DNA of 64,000 bases from NCBI RefSeq assembly GCF_007995055.1, contig NZ_VOQQ01000001.1, forward strand, positions 2,525,001 through 2,589,000. The letters run 5' to 3'. Position 1 is the stretch's first letter, and every line of letters begins with the position of its first letter. The translations under genes and the position numbers were made by a program. The notes below the pieces were generated by a model. That model did not search any database, was not told the DNA's origin, and saw only the letters and a list, made by a program, of their open reading frames with translations. This document shows, piece after piece, positions 1 through 9,597 of the stretch. Origin of the DNA: Sphingosinicella ginsenosidimutans. GTDB lineage: Bacteria > Pseudomonadota > Alphaproteobacteria > Sphingomonadales > Sphingomonadaceae.

Positions 1-285
1 AAGCGCCTGAAGTCGCGCCTCGATCACCCCTGGAAGCGCTGGAAGGTCAACGAGGAGGATTTCCGCAACCGCGACCGGCGTCCCGCCTATCTCGACGCGA
101 TGGCCGAGATGTTCGCGCATACCGACACGCGCTGGGCGCCTTGGACGGTGATCGACGGCAACAACAAGAAATCCGCGCGGATCGCGGCGCTGACCCGTGT
201 CGCCGATGCGCTGACCGAGGCATTTCCGGCCGAACCGCCGCCGATGAGCGAGGCGCTGGAGACACTGGCGCGAAGGCTCGGCTGA
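1..285 (+). CDS. Polyphosphate kinase 2 family protein, C-terminal part (5' truncated by window edge)
   Basis: The last 94 residues of a PPK2-type kinase, which transfers phosphate between polyphosphate and nucleotides in the cytoplasm. The reading frame is open from base 1 and stops with TGA at 283-285. Visible family features are the basic KRLKSRLDHPWKRWKV stretch, the EEDFRNRD segment, and the FAHTDT followed by APWTVIDGNNKKSARI block that is typical of the PPK2 C-terminus. The Walker motifs lie outside the window, so the PPK2 class (ADP, AMP or GDP preference) cannot be read. The next gene, greB, converges on it with a gap of 47 bases. Confidence 0.85.
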   Translation, partial: KRLKSRLDHPWKRWKVNEEDFRNRDRRPAYLDAMAEMFAHTDTRWAPWTVIDGNNKKSARIAALTRVADALTEAFPAEPPPMSEALETLARRLG

Positions 286-332
286 GCGGCGGATTCCTCG
301 GCCCGCGCGCAAATCCGTTTCGGCCCGATCTT

Positions 333-821
333 CTAGCCGCCTGGCGGATAGGCGATCGCGATCACCTCATAATCCTTGGTGCCGCCCGGCAGCCGCACGC
401 TCCGCACATCGCCCACCGTCGCGCCGCGCACCGCGCGGGCGAGCGGGGAATGCCAGCTGATCCGGCCGGCCCCGGCGTCCGCCTCGTCCTCGCCAACCAG
501 GGTCACGATCCGCTCATTGTCGTCCTCGTCGGCGAGCGTCACCGTCGCGCCGAACCAGACGCGCCCCTTGTCCGGCTGGAGCGCGGGATCGACGACCTTG
601 GCCTCCTTCATGCGGCGGGCGAGGAAGTTGATCCGGCGGTCGATCTCGCGCAGCCGGCGGCGGCCATATTGATAGTCGGCATTCTCCGAACGGTCGCCGT
701 TCGAGGCCGCCCAGGCGATCGTTTCGAGCAGCTTCGGCCGTTCGCCGGCGAACAGCGCCTCATATTCCTCGCGCAGCCGGCGGAAGCCCTGAGGGGTGAT
801 GTGATTGACGCGCTCCGCCAT
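333..821 (-). CDS. greB: Transcription elongation factor GreB
   Basis: A 162-residue Gre factor that enters the RNA polymerase secondary channel and stimulates cleavage of backtracked RNA. The N-terminal coiled coil carries the GreB-like string NGDRSENADYQYGRRRLREI (about residues 41-60), with the acidic tip residues that place Mg2+ at the polymerase active site. The C-terminal FKBP-like half holds ISWHSPLARAVRGATVGD. The arginine-rich REIDRRINFLARRM segment and the DYQYGRRRLREID spelling favour GreB over GreA. ATG start at 821. A REP-like palindrome lies just upstream, between greB and the lytic transglycosylase gene, both on the minus strand. Confidence 0.9.
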   Translation of the reverse strand: MAERVNHITPQGFRRLREEYEALFAGERPKLLETIAWAASNGDRSENADYQYGRRRLREIDRRINFLARRMKEAKVVDPALQPDKGRVWFGATVTLADEDDNERIVTLVGEDEADAGAGRISWHSPLARAVRGATVGDVRSVRLPGGTKDYEVIAIAYPPGG

Positions 822-833
822 GGTCGACCACTA

Positions 834-875
834 CGTCATTCCCGCGAAAGCGGGAATCCCGCTTCATTCGCGGCG
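834..875. repeat. REP-like palindrome, copy A
   Basis: An intergenic palindrome in which ATTCCCGC and GCGGGAAT flank a GAAA loop (838-857), preceded by CGTC and followed by a second CCCGCTTC. The same CGTCAT plus GAAA-loop design recurs at 47975 and 52691 with different stem bases, so it belongs to a dispersed family of the kind mobilised by RAYT transposases. No such transposase gene is in the window. Confidence 0.7.
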
Positions 876-931
876 CCGGAGAAGAAAGGAAGCCGGCCCC
901 CCGCTTTCGAGGGGGGGACGGAAAGGAGTGG

Positions 932-2956
932 CTAACCCGGCCGCCGCCCGATGAAGGCGGAGATCCGCCCGCGCGGCCCGCCGCGGCTGTTCGGATCGAG
1001 CATGTCATAGACGACCGTATTCTCGATCACGCGCTGAACATAGTTGCGGGTCTCGGCGAAGGGGATGTCCTCGATCCAGGCGATCGGATCGACGCCGGGC
1101 ATCCTCGGATCGCCATTCGCCGCGACCCAGCGCCGGACATTGCCGCTGCCGGCATTATAGGCGGCGGCGACGAGGATCGCGCTGCCGCCCCATTCGTTCA
1201 TCAGCTCCGACAGGTGATGCGTGCCGAGCATTACATTATAGTCGGGATCGCCGGTCAGCCGGGACAGATCGTAGGACAGGCCGACCCGGCTGGACGCCTG
1301 GCGCGCCGTCCCGGGCATCAGCTGCATCAGCCCGCGCGCGCCGGCGGAGCTCACCGCGGTGCGCTCGAACGAGCTCTCCTGGCGCATGATGCCATGGGCG
1401 AAGGCCCAGTAGCGGCTGTAGGCGGGCGGGATCGAGACGTTGGGAAAGGCGCCGGTGGCGTAGAAGCTGTCGCCGTCGCCGCGCGCCTCGCGCGCCGCCC
1501 AGACGCCGAGGTCGAGCCGGCCGATCGAGCGGCCGAACTCGCTCGCCACCTCGCGCTGGCGATCGTCGTCGAGCTGATCGGCGAGCGCGCGCACGAACAA
1601 GGTCTGATCGGCCCGGTTGCCGGTGGAGCCGAGATAGCGGATCGCCTGGACGAGCGGGCGGGCGTCGAACGCGGCGCGCTCGGCCGGGGTCGCCGGCGGC
1701 TGCGCGGAGGGCGGCGGCGCGGTCTCGCCGAGCCGTTCCAGCGCGAGCTGTCCGTAGAACTGGTCCGGGCTCGACGCCGCCTGTCGGAACAGCGCGCTCG
1801 CCGCCTCGGCATTGCCGGCAGCGGCGGTCGCCCGGCCGGCCCAGAAAAAGCCCTTCGCCCGCGTTTGCGAGGAAGCGGCGCCGCGGCCGTAGCGTTCGAA
1901 CATCCCGGCGGCATCGGCATTGCGCCCGAGCCGGAGCGCCGCCCGCCCGGCGAGCCAGGTGAGATCGGTATATTTGTCGCGCTCGCCATAGGAGCGCGTG
2001 GAAACGTCGGTCCCGGCGGGGAAGAGATCGTCGACCTGGCTCGCGATCTGATAGGCGGTCGGCCATTGCCCGTCATTGGCCGCGCCGCGCGCCATGACGA
2101 GCATCGTCTCCATGAACTTTTCCGGATTGGCGGGCAGCCGGCTGAGCTGGCGACGCTGCGCCATCAGCTGGCGGGCGCCGGCCGAATTGGTGGTATTGCG
2201 CATCCAGTTCGCGCGATCGACGAGAAGGCCGGGGTCGCCGGCCCCGTCGGAGCCGAGCGCCGCGAGCCGTGCCGCCGCGTCGCTGGCGCGGGTCTGGAGC
2301 GCGAGGCGGGTCTCGAACACCGGACGCCGCGCCGCCGACACCAACGCCATCGCGCGCGCGGCGCTCTGCGTGTCGCCATTGCTCAGCAAGGCATCCATGC
2401 GCGCGTCATGATCGGCCTGGGTGAAGGTCGGGCCGAAGGCGCCGAGGATACGCTGCTCGTCGGGAAGCGTCAGCACGCCGCCGGTCCAGGCGGCCAGCGC
2501 CTCGCGCCGCGCATCGTCACGCCGGCCGGTCGCCATCAGGGCGAAGGCATAGCGCGCATGGCCGGTATTGGTGAGCGGCGGGAAGACCGTGAAGAAGCGG
2601 ACGATCTCGCCCGGGTTCGCGACCGACGGATCGGCCTGGCGCTCGGCGGTCCGCCGCATCGCCGCCTCGCCGGGCCAGCCGCGATGGCCGATCAGGAAGG
2701 AGGCGTAGGAGGTGAAGGGCAGGCTGTCGCTCTGCCTCAGGCTGTTCCAGCGGGCGATGTCCACCGCGATTGCGGGCGCCGGCCGCGCGAGCTCGGCCGA
2801 GGTCTGGCCCTGGAGGCCCGTCTGAAGCAGGGCGGCGATCGGGAGCCAGGCGGCGCGCGCAGTCGCGTCCGAGGCAACATGCGGCGTCATCGCCGCGGCG
2901 GTGGTGGCGGCGATCGAAACGCCGGCAACAAGCAACAGGCCCGCTCTCTTCTGCAC
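932..2956 (-). CDS. Soluble lytic murein transglycosylase (Slt70-like)
   Basis: A periplasmic enzyme of about 674 residues that cleaves the MurNAc-GlcNAc bond of peptidoglycan with formation of 1,6-anhydro ends. After a signal peptide (AGLLLVAGVSIAATTAAA) comes a long helical superhelix domain. The C-terminal SLT domain has the catalytic Glu in MRQESSF (about residue 527), then GLMQLMPGTA and AAAYNAGSGNV. The start is uncertain. No ATG exists at the signal peptide; GTG at 2956 is annotated here, but the strong AAGGAGG is about 20 bases upstream of it and suits a CTG (2965) or ATC start better. The longer open frame further upstream is antisense to dapA and is not coding. Confidence 0.88.
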   Translation of the reverse strand: MQKRAGLLLVAGVSIAATTAAAMTPHVASDATARAAWLPIAALLQTGLQGQTSAELARPAPAIAVDIARWNSLRQSDSLPFTSYASFLIGHRGWPGEAAMRRTAERQADPSVANPGEIVRFFTVFPPLTNTGHARYAFALMATGRRDDARREALAAWTGGVLTLPDEQRILGAFGPTFTQADHDARMDALLSNGDTQSAARAMALVSAARRPVFETRLALQTRASDAAARLAALGSDGAGDPGLLVDRANWMRNTTNSAGARQLMAQRRQLSRLPANPEKFMETMLVMARGAANDGQWPTAYQIASQVDDLFPAGTDVSTRSYGERDKYTDLTWLAGRAALRLGRNADAAGMFERYGRGAASSQTRAKGFFWAGRATAAAGNAEAASALFRQAASSPDQFYGQLALERLGETAPPPSAQPPATPAERAAFDARPLVQAIRYLGSTGNRADQTLFVRALADQLDDDRQREVASEFGRSIGRLDLGVWAAREARGDGDSFYATGAFPNVSIPPAYSRYWAFAHGIMRQESSFERTAVSSAGARGLMQLMPGTARQASSRVGLSYDLSRLTGDPDYNVMLGTHHLSELMNEWGGSAILVAAAYNAGSGNVRRWVAANGDPRMPGVDPIAWIEDIPFAETRNYVQRVIENTVVYDMLDPNSRGGPRGRISAFIGRRPG

Positions 2957-3061
2957 GCTGGACAGGATAGTGCCCCCCTCCTTATCAGACCCTGAACATC
3001 CGCGTGGATGATCGCCACGGCACCTTAAGGCAGACGCGGCGCGGATTTGAAGGAGCCTTTC

Positions 3062-3937
3062 ATGTTTAAAGGGTCGATTCCGGCTCTGGTGACTCCCTTT
3101 CGCGACGAAGCGTTCGACGAGGCCGTCTTCCGCGCGTTCGTCGGATGGCAGATCGACGAGGGAAGCCACGGACTGGTCCCGTGCGGCACGACTGGCGAGG
3201 GGGCCACGCTCGATTCGGCCGAACATGCCCGCGTCGTCGCGGCCTGCGTCGAGGTCGCGGCCGGTCGTGTCCCGGTGATCGCCGGCTGCGGCTCCAACGA
3301 CACCCGCCACGCCATCGCGCTGACCAGGGCGGCGAAGGATGCGGGCGCCGATGCCTCGCTGCACGTTCCGCCTTATTACAACCGGCCGAACCAGGAGGGC
3401 ATCTACGCCCATTTCGCCGCGATCGCCGAGGCGGTCGACCTGCCGATCGTCCTCTACAACGTGCCGTCGCGCACGATCACCGACATCAGCGTCGAGACGA
3501 TGGAGCGGCTTGCCCGCATCGCCAATGTCGTCGGGGTCAAGGACGCGACCGGCAATCTCGCCCGCGTTTCCGCCCAGCGCGCCGCCTGCGGGACGGATTT
3601 CGCCCAGATTTCGGGCAATGACGACATGGCGCTCGGGTTCATGGCGATGGGCGGGGTCGGATGCATCTCCGTCACCGCCAATGTCGCGCCGCGGCTGTGC
3701 GCCGATTTCCAGAATGCATGCATGGACGGGCGCTGGGACGACGCCCTCGCGCTTCAGGACCGGCTCTATCCGCTCCACGCCGCCTTGTTCAGCGACGCCT
3801 CGCCGGGCCCGGTCAAATATGCGGTAAACAAGGTCCGTCCCGATTTCCTGCCGGGCCTGCGCCTGCCGATGACCGCGCCGTCCGAGGCAAGCCGCCGCGC
3901 CGTCGATGCGGCGCTGGCCCATGCAGGGCTTGTCTGA
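3062..3937 (+). CDS. dapA: 4-hydroxy-tetrahydrodipicolinate synthase
   Basis: Condenses pyruvate with aspartate semialdehyde, the first committed step to meso-diaminopimelate and lysine. The 291-residue TIM barrel shows the pyruvate-binding GTTGEG loop (Thr43, Thr44), the catalytic Tyr132 in LYNVPSRT and the Schiff-base Lys160 in GVKDATG. ATG at 3062 sits six bases after AAGGAG; an in-frame TTG at 3047 precedes that ribosome-binding site and is rejected. Divergent from the lytic transglycosylase gene and followed by smpB, a conserved alphaproteobacterial arrangement. Confidence 0.96.
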   Translation: MFKGSIPALVTPFRDEAFDEAVFRAFVGWQIDEGSHGLVPCGTTGEGATLDSAEHARVVAACVEVAAGRVPVIAGCGSNDTRHAIALTRAAKDAGADASLHVPPYYNRPNQEGIYAHFAAIAEAVDLPIVLYNVPSRTITDISVETMERLARIANVVGVKDATGNLARVSAQRAACGTDFAQISGNDDMALGFMAMGGVGCISVTANVAPRLCADFQNACMDGRWDDALALQDRLYPLHAALFSDASPGPVKYAVNKVRPDFLPGLRLPMTAPSEASRRAVDAALAHAGLV

Positions 3938-3981
3938 CGCCGCTTTCCTTCGCGGGTGCGAGTGCCTATCTCACCTGTCCT

Positions 3982-4464
3982 ATGCCCCGCCCCAAACCAG
4001 AGACATTCGACAAGAAGAAGATCGTCGCCGAGAACCGGCGCGCGCGCTTCGATTATGCGATCGAGGACAAATATGAGGCCGGCATCGCCCTGACCGGCAC
4101 CGAGGTGAAATCGCTTCGCTTCGGCGAGGGATCGATTGCGGAAAGCTATGCCGAGGTCGACGAGGAGGAGGTGTGGCTGGTCAACGCCAACATCCCCGAA
4201 TTCAGCCACGGCAACCGCTTCAACCACGATCCCAAGCGGCGGCGCAAATTGCTGCTTCACGAGCGGGAGATCGCGAAACTCCACGGCGCCGTCGCGCGGC
4301 AGGGCATGACCCTCGTCCCGCTCTCGGTCTATTTCAACAGCCGCGGCCGGGCGAAGGTCGAGCTCGCGCTCGCGAAAGGGCGCAAGGCGCACGACAAGCG
4401 CGACTATGAGAAAGAAAAGGACTGGAAGCGGGAGCAGGGCCGTCTGATGCGCCAGCATGGCTAG
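3982..4464 (+). CDS. smpB: SsrA-binding protein
   Basis: A 160-residue tmRNA partner that delivers tmRNA to stalled ribosomes for trans-translation. The beta-barrel core carries the family signatures [33 protein letters not shown] text ([17 protein letters not shown]) and [12 protein letters not shown]. The basic tail [20 protein letters not shown] is the helix that mimics the codon-anticodon region. ATG at 3982 has no convincing Shine-Dalgarno sequence. The last codons overlap the next gene by eight bases, suggesting translational coupling. The tmRNA gene itself is not in this window. Confidence 0.96.
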   Translation: MPRPKPETFDKKKIVAENRRARFDYAIEDKYEAGIALTGTEVKSLRFGEGSIAESYAEVDEEEVWLVNANIPEFSHGNRFNHDPKRRRKLLLHEREIAKLHGAVARQGMTLVPLSVYFNSRGRAKVELALAKGRKAHDKRDYEKEKDWKREQGRLMRQHG

Positions 4465-5014
4465 GTGGCGCCTGCCGGGCTGGATCGCCCGCCACATTCC
4501 GACGCGCGAGTCGATCGAGAAGCACCGGCTGCTGCGCCCCTTCGCGCATCATCTGGGCAAGCCGGACCTTTGGCATTTCAACCACCGGTCGGTGCCGCGC
4601 GGGGTCGCGATCGGGCTCGGCATCGGCGTCATCATCCCGTTCATGCATACGTTCGTCGCCGCGATCTTCGCGATCCCCGCGCGCGCCAATGTCGTCCTCG
4701 CCGCGGCCTTCACCCTTGTCGTCAACCCGCTGACCATCCCCCCCATGTACTGGGCCGCCTATCGGATCGGGCGGTGGGAGCTGCATTACGACGCGCTCGT
4801 CACCGATCCGGAGACGGCGCGCCAGGCTTCGGGCGAATTCGCCCGGCTGCTGTTCTGGATCCACGAGGCGTCCGGCCCGATCGCGCTCGGCATCGTGACG
4901 CTCGCCCTGTCCGCGGCGGCGATCGGCTATGTCGCGAGCGCGCTCGCCTGGCGCGCCTGGCTCTGGCGCCGCAAGCCGGCGGACGAGGCCGGCGCGCCCG
5001 CCGGAGAGATTTGA
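4457..5014 (+). CDS. DUF2062 membrane protein
   Basis: A 185-residue integral membrane protein of the DUF2062 family, whose biochemical function is not established. Family-like features are the [20 protein letters not shown] segment, the [19 protein letters not shown] segment (Asn-Pro in the middle of the helix), and [17 protein letters not shown] further membrane helix lies near the C-terminus (about residues 141-165), followed by a basic cytoplasmic tail. The gene starts inside the 3' end of smpB, so the two are probably co-transcribed. Confidence 0.85.
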   Translation: MARWRLPGWIARHIPTRESIEKHRLLRPFAHHLGKPDLWHFNHRSVPRGVAIGLGIGVIIPFMHTFVAAIFAIPARANVVLAAAFTLVVNPLTIPPMYWAAYRIGRWELHYDALVTDPETARQASGEFARLLFWIHEASGPIALGIVTLALSAAAIGYVASALAWRAWLWRRKPADEAGAPAGEI

Positions 5015-5075
5015 ATGCAAAGGCGCTTTTGCTATCAGCGGCGCCATTCATGATCATCCCGAGAGGATAATTTTC

Positions 5076-7121
5076 ATGCGAAAGCTGCCGCTGCTGCTCG
5101 CCGCCCTTGCCGCATCCACGTCGATCGCGGCTTATTCCGTCTCCGCGCAGACCGGCGCGCCGGCCGCGGCCGCCACCGACCGGCCGCAATATGGCACGTT
5201 CGGCTTCGATGAGGCGGGCATGGACCGGAACGTCGCGGCTGGCGACAATTTCTACGCTTTCGCCAACGGCAACTGGGACCGGACCACCGAAATCCCTGCC
5301 GACCAGAGCAATTACGGCGCGTTCAACGTGCTTGACGACCTGTCGCGCACCCGCACCCGTGCGATCCTTGAGGAAGCCGCCCGCACGCCGGGCAGCCGGA
5401 TCGGCGATTTCTATGCAAGCTTCATGGACGAGGGCGCCGCCAATTCGGCGGGCATCCGTCCGCTCCAGCCGATGCTCGACGAGATCCGCGGCCTTACCGA
5501 TCGCGCGCAATGGGCCGCCGAGCTCGGCAAGCTCGCCCGCTATGGCATGCGCGGACCGATCGGCGCGCGGATCGACAGCGACGAGCGCCACCCGGATGTC
5601 GAGATCGTCCACCTCTCCCAGAGCGGGCTCGGCCTGCCCGACCGGGACTATTATCTCAGCGAGGATCCGGCGCTTGCCGCGAAGCGCAACGCCTACCAGG
5701 CCTATCTCGCGCAGCTGCTGACGCTGGCCGGTGAACAGAATGCCGAGGCGCGCGCGGCCGCCGTCGTCGGCTTCGAGCGCGACATCGCCCAGGTCCAGTG
5801 GACCCGCGTCCAGAATCGCGACGAGGACGCGACCTACAATCGCTGGGCGGCGGGCGATTTCGCAACCAACGCGCCGGGCTTCGATTGGGCCGCCTTCTTC
5901 CGCGAATCGGGATTCGCCGACCAGCGCGAGCTGCTCGTCGCCCAGCCGACCGCCTTCACCGGCACGGCCCGCGTCATCGGCGCCGCGCCGCAGGCCGTGC
6001 TCAACGACTATCTGCTGCTGCGCGTCATCGACCGGATGGCGCCCTTCCTTTCGCAGAATTTCGTCGATGCGAATTTCGCCTTCCGCGGCACCGTGCTCAA
6101 CGGCACCCCGCAGAACGAGGATCGCTGGAAGCGCGGCGTCGGGCTCGTCACCCGGATGATCCCGGACGACGTCAGCCGCATCTATGTCGAGCGCTATTTC
6201 CCGCCCGAGACGAAGGCGGCGGCGGACGAGCTGGTCCGCAACGTGATCGCTGCGATGGACCATCGGCTCCAGACTCTCAGCTGGATGGCGCCGGCGACTC
6301 GCGAGCGTGCCCGTGCCAAGCTTCGCGCCTTCACACCGAAGATCGGATATCCGAGCTTCTGGCACGATTATTCGTCGATCCGGATCAGCCGCACGAACCT
6401 GGTCCAGAACGTGCTCAACGCCGCCGAATGGGATTATAACAACGACCTCCACAAGCTCGGCCGGCCGGTCGACCGGCGCGAATGGGGGATGACCCCGATG
6501 ACGATCAACGCCTACGCCAATCCGGTGTGGAACGAGATCGTCTTCCCCGCCGCGATCCTGCAGCCGCCCTTCTTCGATCCTCATGCCGACATGGCGGTCA
6601 ACTATGGCGGGATCGGCGCGGTGATCGGGCACGAGATGAGCCATCATTTCGACGATCAGGGCAGCAAATATGACGAGCATGGCGCGCTCGTCGAATGGTG
6701 GACGCCGCAGGATCGCGAGAATTTCAACCGCCTGACCGAGGCGCTCGCGGCCCAATATGACGCCTACGAGCCGCTCCCCGGCCATCACGTCAACGGCCAC
6801 CTGACCCTGGGCGAGAACATCGCCGATCTGGCGGGCCTCACCGTCGCCTACGAAGCCTATCATCGCGCGCTCGGCGGTCGGCCGGCGCCGGTGATCGACG
6901 GCCTGACCGGCGACCAGCGCTTCTACCTCGGCTGGGCGCAGGTGTGGCGGCGCAAGTATCGCGAGGCGAACCTGCTCCAGCGGCTCCTGACCGATCCGCA
7001 TTCGCCGTCGGAACAGCGCGCCGCGGTCGTGCGCAATCTCGATCCCTGGTATTCGGCGTTCAACGTGCGCGCCGGCCAGCGCCTCTATCTCGCGCCCGAC
7101 CAGCGCGTGCGGATCTGGTAG
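5076..7121 (+). CDS. M13 family zinc metallopeptidase (neprilysin-like)
   Basis: A 681-residue exported peptidase with a signal peptide (residues 1-24, ending VSAQ). The catalytic C-terminal domain has the zinc site HEMSH (His519, Glu520, His523) and the second motif ENIAD (Glu580 as third zinc ligand, Asp584). NAYANPVWNEIVFPAAILQP is the usual M13 NAYY-like substrate-cleft region. Probably degrades peptides in the periplasm. ATG at 5076 has GAGAGGA upstream; the longer open frame runs back through the DUF2062 gene and is ignored. A possible promoter, TTGAAT and TATCAG with 16-bp spacing, overlaps the DUF2062 stop. Confidence 0.93.
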   Translation: MRKLPLLLAALAASTSIAAYSVSAQTGAPAAAATDRPQYGTFGFDEAGMDRNVAAGDNFYAFANGNWDRTTEIPADQSNYGAFNVLDDLSRTRTRAILEEAARTPGSRIGDFYASFMDEGAANSAGIRPLQPMLDEIRGLTDRAQWAAELGKLARYGMRGPIGARIDSDERHPDVEIVHLSQSGLGLPDRDYYLSEDPALAAKRNAYQAYLAQLLTLAGEQNAEARAAAVVGFERDIAQVQWTRVQNRDEDATYNRWAAGDFATNAPGFDWAAFFRESGFADQRELLVAQPTAFTGTARVIGAAPQAVLNDYLLLRVIDRMAPFLSQNFVDANFAFRGTVLNGTPQNEDRWKRGVGLVTRMIPDDVSRIYVERYFPPETKAAADELVRNVIAAMDHRLQTLSWMAPATRERARAKLRAFTPKIGYPSFWHDYSSIRISRTNLVQNVLNAAEWDYNNDLHKLGRPVDRREWGMTPMTINAYANPVWNEIVFPAAILQPPFFDPHADMAVNYGGIGAVIGHEMSHHFDDQGSKYDEHGALVEWWTPQDRENFNRLTEALAAQYDAYEPLPGHHVNGHLTLGENIADLAGLTVAYEAYHRALGGRPAPVIDGLTGDQRFYLGWAQVWRRKYREANLLQRLLTDPHSPSEQRAAVVRNLDPWYSAFNVRAGQRLYLAPDQRVRIW

Positions 7122-7125
7122 CGGC

Positions 7126-9558
7126 TTGGCGAGCAGCGCCGCCCTTGCCGGCGCGGGCCGCGGCGGCCGCACCGACTGGACGGTGCTGGTCGTTGCCGGG
7201 GCGGCCTTGCTCTCGGCCGCCTTGCTGTTCTGGGCCGTCGGTGACCTGACCTTCGCCGGCCTGTTCCTGGCCGGCCTGGTCGGGGTCGGCGGCATCCTGC
7301 TGCTCCTCCGGCGGCCGGCGCCGATCCATGCGCTCGCGCCGCCGGCGGAGGGTGCGTTCGATGCCGCGCTGCTTCGGGCGGTGCTCGATGGCGCGGGGCC
7401 GACGAGCGCGCTCGCGCTCACCGATCCGGCCGGCGATCTGGTCAGCGCCAACAGCGCCTGGGGACGCTGGTTTGGCGCCGGAGTGGGGCCGCTCGCCGCC
7501 GATGCCGATCCAGCGACGCTGACGAGCCTGGCCGAGGCCGGCCGGATCGCGCGCCGCGACGGCGCCGCCGCGATCGGCCCGGCGATGCTTGCCGGTCGCC
7601 CGGCCGAGGGCGAGGTGGTGGCGGTCGCCGGCGATCGGCTGCTGTGGCGCTTCCGGCGTGGCGACGGCCCCGATCTCGGCGCCGAGGCCGCCCGCCTCGT
7701 GGCCGGCGAAGCGGGCCGGCGGATCGGCGATGCGGGCCTGATGCTCGCGTTGGTAGATCCCTCCGGCGACATCCGCGCCGCCAACAGCGCCTTCGCCCAG
7801 CGCACCGCCGCCGACGACGGGGAGGGAGCTGAAGGCACGCAGCTGGTCGACCATCTCGTCGCCGATGACAATGGCCAGTTCCACCTCGCCGCGGAGGGCA
7901 AGGCCTCGCCGCCGCTGCGGATCATCCAGATCCCGTCCGCCGACCGGCCCGACGCGCTCTCCTTCTTCCTGCTGATGGACGATATCGCCAGCGTCCGGCT
8001 GAGCGAGGATGAGAGCCTGCACATCCACGCCCTGCTCGACAGCCTTCCGCTCGGCCTCGCGCTGGCCGATTCGGACGGCCGGTTCACCTTCCTCAACCAG
8101 GCCTTCCGCAAGGCCGCCGGATTGAACCACACGGAACGCCCCGCCTGGCCCGGCGATCTGGTCGTCGACGAGGATAAGGCAGCCGTGTCGGATGCGGTGC
8201 GCCGCTTCGGCCGTGGCCGCGCGCTTTCGGGCGATCTCGCCGTGCGGATGAAGACGAACCCGGAGGAGCCGGTGGCGATGACCGTCGCGGGCGCTCGGGG
8301 GCTCGGCAGTGCCGCCGTGCTCATCAGCCTCAAGGACAATAGCGAGGAGGCGCGGCTCAAGCGCGAGGTGGCGCAGGCGACCAAGATGCAGGCGGTGGGC
8401 CAGCTCGCCGGCGGCGTCGCCCACGATTTCAACAATATCCTGACCGCTCTCATCGGGACCTGCGATCTGATGCTGATGCGCCACCAGCCGGGCGACAGCG
8501 ACTATGACGACATCCAGCAGATCCGATCCAACGCGAACCGGGCCGCCAACCTCACCCGCCAGCTGCTCGCTTTCTCCCGCCAGCAGACGTTGCGGCCGCA
8601 GGTTCTGCAGCTTCCCGACGTCGTCGCGGAGGTCTCGCACCTGCTGAACCGGCTGCTCGACGAGCGGGTGAAGCTGGTGGTGAAGCACGGCCGCGGGCTT
8701 GGCCCCGTGCGCGCGGACCCCGGCCAGCTCGAACAGGTCATCGTCAACCTCGCGGTCAATGCGCGCGACGCGATCCTCGCCAAGGATCCGGAAGGGGGCG
8801 GCACCCTGACGCTTACGACGCTTGCCGTCTCGGCCGAAGAGGTCCGCCGGATGGGCACGGACGTGCTTCCGGTCGCCGATTATACGGCGCTCAAGATCAC
8901 CGACACCGGCACCGGCATTCCGCCGCACATCATCGGCAAGATCTTCGAGCCCTTCTTCACCACCAAGGAGGTGGGGAAGGGGACGGGGCTCGGCCTTTCC
9001 ACAGTCTACGGCATCGTCAAGCAATCGGGCGGCTTCATCTTCGCCGATTCGCAGGTGCGCCGCGGGACCACCTTCACCATCTACCTGCCGGTCCACCGCG
9101 CCCAGCCCGGGGAGGCGCCGGCGCGGGCCCGCGCGAAGGACAAGGCGGGTGAGACATGGGGCAGCGGCACGATCCTGGTCGTCGAGGACGAGACGATGGT
9201 GCGCGCCGTCGCCGAACGGGCGCTCGCGCGCAACGGCTATACCGTCCTTTCGGCCGAAAATGGCGAGGCGGCGCTCGAACTTCTTGCCAGCACGCCCAGG
9301 ATCGACCTGATGATCTCCGACGTGGTGATGCCGACGATGGACGGGCCGACGACGGTGCGCGCCGCGCGCCGGACGCATCCCGATCTGCCGATCCTGTTCA
9401 TGTCCGGCTACGCCGAGGAGCAGCTTCGCAAGTCGATCGACATCCCCAACGTCTCCTTCCTCGCCAAGCCCTTTTCGGTTCAGCAGCTGGCGGAGGCGGT
9501 GCGAGAGGTTCTGCGGCCCGGAAATGGTGCGAATGGCGCCGGCGAGGGGCCGAAATAG
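7126..9558 (+). CDS. cckA: Cell-cycle hybrid histidine kinase CckA
   Basis: About 810 residues. Two membrane helices (about 17-38 and 40-61) are followed by PAS-like sensory regions and a HisKA domain with phospho-acceptor His433 in GGVAHDFNNILTALIG. The ATPase domain has the N box NLAVNARDAI and DTGTGIPPHI plus GKGTGLGLSTVYG. The C-terminal receiver has EDE acids, Asp732 in MISDVVMPTMDG, and Lys in FLAKPFS. This architecture and spelling match CckA, which drives the ChpT-CtrA phosphorelay. The TTG start at 7126, four bases after the M13 gene stop, has no clear ribosome-binding site and is uncertain. The neighbourhood with recA, alaS, dapA and smpB resembles that of Caulobacter cckA. Confidence 0.9.
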   Translation: MASSAALAGAGRGGRTDWTVLVVAGAALLSAALLFWAVGDLTFAGLFLAGLVGVGGILLLLRRPAPIHALAPPAEGAFDAALLRAVLDGAGPTSALALTDPAGDLVSANSAWGRWFGAGVGPLAADADPATLTSLAEAGRIARRDGAAAIGPAMLAGRPAEGEVVAVAGDRLLWRFRRGDGPDLGAEAARLVAGEAGRRIGDAGLMLALVDPSGDIRAANSAFAQRTAADDGEGAEGTQLVDHLVADDNGQFHLAAEGKASPPLRIIQIPSADRPDALSFFLLMDDIASVRLSEDESLHIHALLDSLPLGLALADSDGRFTFLNQAFRKAAGLNHTERPAWPGDLVVDEDKAAVSDAVRRFGRGRALSGDLAVRMKTNPEEPVAMTVAGARGLGSAAVLISLKDNSEEARLKREVAQATKMQAVGQLAGGVAHDFNNILTALIGTCDLMLMRHQPGDSDYDDIQQIRSNANRAANLTRQLLAFSRQQTLRPQVLQLPDVVAEVSHLLNRLLDERVKLVVKHGRGLGPVRADPGQLEQVIVNLAVNARDAILAKDPEGGGTLTLTTLAVSAEEVRRMGTDVLPVADYTALKITDTGTGIPPHIIGKIFEPFFTTKEVGKGTGLGLSTVYGIVKQSGGFIFADSQVRRGTTFTIYLPVHRAQPGEAPARARAKDKAGETWGSGTILVVEDETMVRAVAERALARNGYTVLSAENGEAALELLASTPRIDLMISDVVMPTMDGPTTVRAARRTHPDLPILFMSGYAEEQLRKSIDIPNVSFLAKPFSVQQLAEAVREVLRPGNGANGAGEGPK

Positions 9559-9582
9559 GCTCTTTCGCTGATCGCCACATTC

Positions 9583-9588
9583 TATAAT
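9583..9588 (+). promoter_or_regulatory. Perfect TATAAT -10 element, possibly for a leaderless transcript
   Basis: TATAAT ends nine bases before the ATG at 9598 of the response-regulator gene. Initiation seven to ten bases downstream would begin the mRNA at or beside the start codon. No Shine-Dalgarno sequence is present in the gap, which supports a leaderless reading. A -35 box is not evident. Confidence 0.4.
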
Positions 9589-9597
9589 GCAACGCCG

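Noticed and set aside
4800-8453. A 1217-codon open frame on the minus strand
   Set aside because: It is antisense to the M13 peptidase and cckA, whose motifs are unambiguous. High GC keeps the third-position-shifted frame free of stops, and the translation is low-complexity Arg/Ala/Ser text.
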